From the NCBI GenBank assembly GCA_035490315.1, contig DATHET010000182.1:1-13942 (forward strand): DNA of 13,942 nucleotides, written 5' to 3'. Position 1 is the stretch's first letter; every line of letters begins with the position of its first letter. Source of the stretch: JADJQU01 sp035490315. Its GTDB lineage: Bacteria > Planctomycetota > UBA1135 > GCA-002686595. The position numbers were made by a program, and so were the translations under genes. Below are positions 12,813 to 13,942 of this stretch, in pieces. The notes below the pieces were generated by a model. It ran no database searches, had not been told where the DNA came from, and worked only from the letters and a program-made list of their open reading frames with translations.

Positions 12813-13942
12813 ATGGCACTCCCCAATCCCTCGCCGAGCCTCAAGAGCCTGCTGGCCCACTCCGAGTGGCTCGCAGGCCTGGCCAAGCGGCTCGCGGTCG
12901 ATGGGGCGGCGGCCGATGATCTCGTCCAGGACACGTGGGTGGCCGCCCTGCGCAATCCGCCGCGGCAGGAGCATTCTCTTCGGGCCTGGCTGGCCAGGGT
13001 GGCGCGGCGGATGGCGCGGGTCCAAGGCAGGTTGCGCGGCCGCGAGCTCGAGCTCGATCAGGCCGAGGCTCCGCCGACGGACGAGGTGGTCGCGCGGATC
13101 GAGCAGGAGCGCTTGCTCGCGAAGCTGGTGCTCGAGCTCGAGGAGCCCTATCGCAAGGTCGTGCTGCAGCGCTTCTACGGCGGGCTTTCCGCGGCGCGGA
13201 TCGCAAGCCTCGAAGGCATTCCCGACGCGACGGTGCGCACGCGCTTGCGGCGAGCTCTGGCGTTGTTGCGCGAGCGCATGGAGCGGGAGAACGGCATCGA
13301 TCCGCGCGCTTGGCCCCTGGCTTCTCTCCTCCTGGTACCTGAGACCTCCACGATTCATGCAGCCCACCACGGAGTCCTGTTGATGAGCACCAAGTCGATC
13401 GTCGCGGTCAGCCTCGCCTCGGGGGTGCTCTGCGCGCTGGTGGTGACTGAAGGGATTCTGCCGAGGCTGGGGGAGAGGAAGAGTTCCGCGGTCGCGCCGA
13501 TCGTCGCGGCCGACTCGGCGGACGTTGCGGATCGGGCTGCGGGCTCGAGAGCCGACGTGGAAGGGCTCGATTCGCCCGGGCTGGCCGCGGCTGCTCGCAC
13601 CAAGGTCGCGCCGGAAGGGGACGCATTCCTTTCCCTTGCGGAGCTGCGCACGCTGCTTGCTTCTTCGAGCCGGCTCGATCAAGTCCGCGCGATCGACCTG
13701 CTGCTGAAGAAGGGCTCGCTCGAAGCGAACCAGGTGCTGCTCGACGCGCTGATCACGGCGCAGGATCCGATCCTGCTGGCTCTGCTCGAGGAGGGACTGC
13801 TCAGCTCTCCGCTCGACATGTCGGCGGCCGTCATGGCCGTGTTCGACGCGTCGAAGGATCCGAAGGCGCTCGCGCGACTGTCCGGCATGCTCGCGAAACT
13901 CGCGGTGAAGCATCCGGAGCTGCAGCGCGACGTGGCGAAGTT
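12813..13942 (+). CDS. ECF sigma factor with membrane segment and C-terminal extension (runs off right edge)
   Basis: The frame is open from ATG 12813 to the window end (376 codons seen). A GGGG lies just upstream at 12804-12807. Residues about 10-75 are sigma region 2 (ADDLVQDTWVAALR at 34-47, then LRAWLARVARRMARV). Residues about 100-157 are region 4 (EEPYRKVVLQRFYGGLSAAR, then GIPDATVRTRLRRALALLRE, the helix-turn-helix). After a short linker, the same frame enters a hydrophobic segment at about 193-213 (TKSIVAVSLASGVLCALVV). An Ala/Asp-rich spacer follows, then a helical Leu-rich region (about 270-376) that may be HEAT-like. An internal ATG at 13383 precedes the membrane segment, but there is no stop between the two parts, so I read one fused protein. 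Likely a membrane-tethered sigma factor, divergent from the FG-GAP gene. Confidence 0.85.
   Translation, partial: MALPNPSPSLKSLLAHSEWLAGLAKRLAVDGAAADDLVQDTWVAALRNPPRQEHSLRAWLARVARRMARVQGRLRGRELELDQAEAPPTDEVVARIEQERLLAKLVLELEEPYRKVVLQRFYGGLSAARIASLEGIPDATVRTRLRRALALLRERMERENGIDPRAWPLASLLLVPETSTIHAAHHGVLLMSTKSIVAVSLASGVLCALVVTEGILPRLGERKSSAVAPIVAADSADVADRAAGSRADVEGLDSPGLAAAARTKVAPEGDAFLSLAELRTLLASSSRLDQVRAIDLLLKKGSLEANQVLLDALITAQDPILLALLEEGLLSSPLDMSAAVMAVFDASKDPKALARLSGMLAKLAVKHPELQRDVAK

Noticed and set aside
11694..13913. 739-codon minus-strand open frame across the FG-GAP and second sigma genes
   Set aside because: Arg-rich translation without domains. It overlaps two genes that have clear motifs in other frames.
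13383..13942. Separate gene starting at ATG 13383 after the second sigma factor
   Set aside because: The sigma frame continues without a stop into this segment and the sigma-membrane-extension order is known for such fusions. Two genes in the same frame without a stop is less likely.
1..13942. CRISPR array, tRNA, rRNA, toxin-antitoxin or phage genes
   Set aside because: No regularly spaced direct repeats, cloverleaf sequences or typical gene families were found on either strand.

Overview
The window looks like a chromosomal segment of a high-GC planctomycete-like bacterium. This rests on family content: sigma factors of the ECF type fused in one frame to a membrane segment and a long extracytoplasmic region, FG-GAP propeller proteins, carboxypeptidase-regulatory-like beta-sandwich proteins, and a Cys-containing C-terminal domain that I recall from planctomycete surface proteins. 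No rRNA, tRNA, CRISPR array or marker gene is present, so the assignment is an inference.

Layout from left to right. (1) 1-722: the 5' part of an FG-GAP protein gene on the minus strand, running off the left edge. (2) 684-1813: a mobile element with a perfect 23-bp inverted repeat at each end, carrying a Y1 (HUH) REP-associated-type transposase. It sits between the FG-GAP gene and the next minus-strand gene. Removing it joins the two genes through an ATGA stop/start overlap. (3) 1816-4986: a 1056-residue ECF sigma fusion on the minus strand. (4) 4978-5429: a divergent promoter region plus the frameshifted 5' end of an M28 peptidase gene, followed by an unrelated coding-like tail and a strong GC hairpin. 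(5) 5846-6538: a small single-pass membrane protein in a stretch of distinctly lower GC, then about 680 bases with no supported gene. (6) 7221-7677: a second copy of the divergent region, here leading into an intact M28 peptidase with two C-terminal PDZ domains (7381-9474). (7) 9501-10884: a membrane-anchored carboxypeptidase-regulatory-like protein on the minus strand whose last quarter-kilobase is in another frame, with a 10-bp hairpin at the junction. (8) 11019-11095: a fragment matching the 3' end of the M28 gene. (9) 11135-about 12652: a second FG-GAP protein on the minus strand. (10) 12813-right edge: a second ECF sigma fusion, divergent from it.

Two themes stand out. First, each ECF sigma fusion lies next to an FG-GAP surface-type protein, once as an apparent overlapping operon (now split by the element) and once divergently. 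This suggests, but does not prove, envelope signalling coupled to secreted propeller proteins. Second, the locus has been reshuffled by duplication. The 'ECF start - promoter - M28 start' module occurs twice with reciprocal decay: copy A keeps the sigma gene and loses the peptidase, copy B keeps the peptidase and loses the sigma gene. M28 5' and 3' remnants bracket the intact M28 gene.
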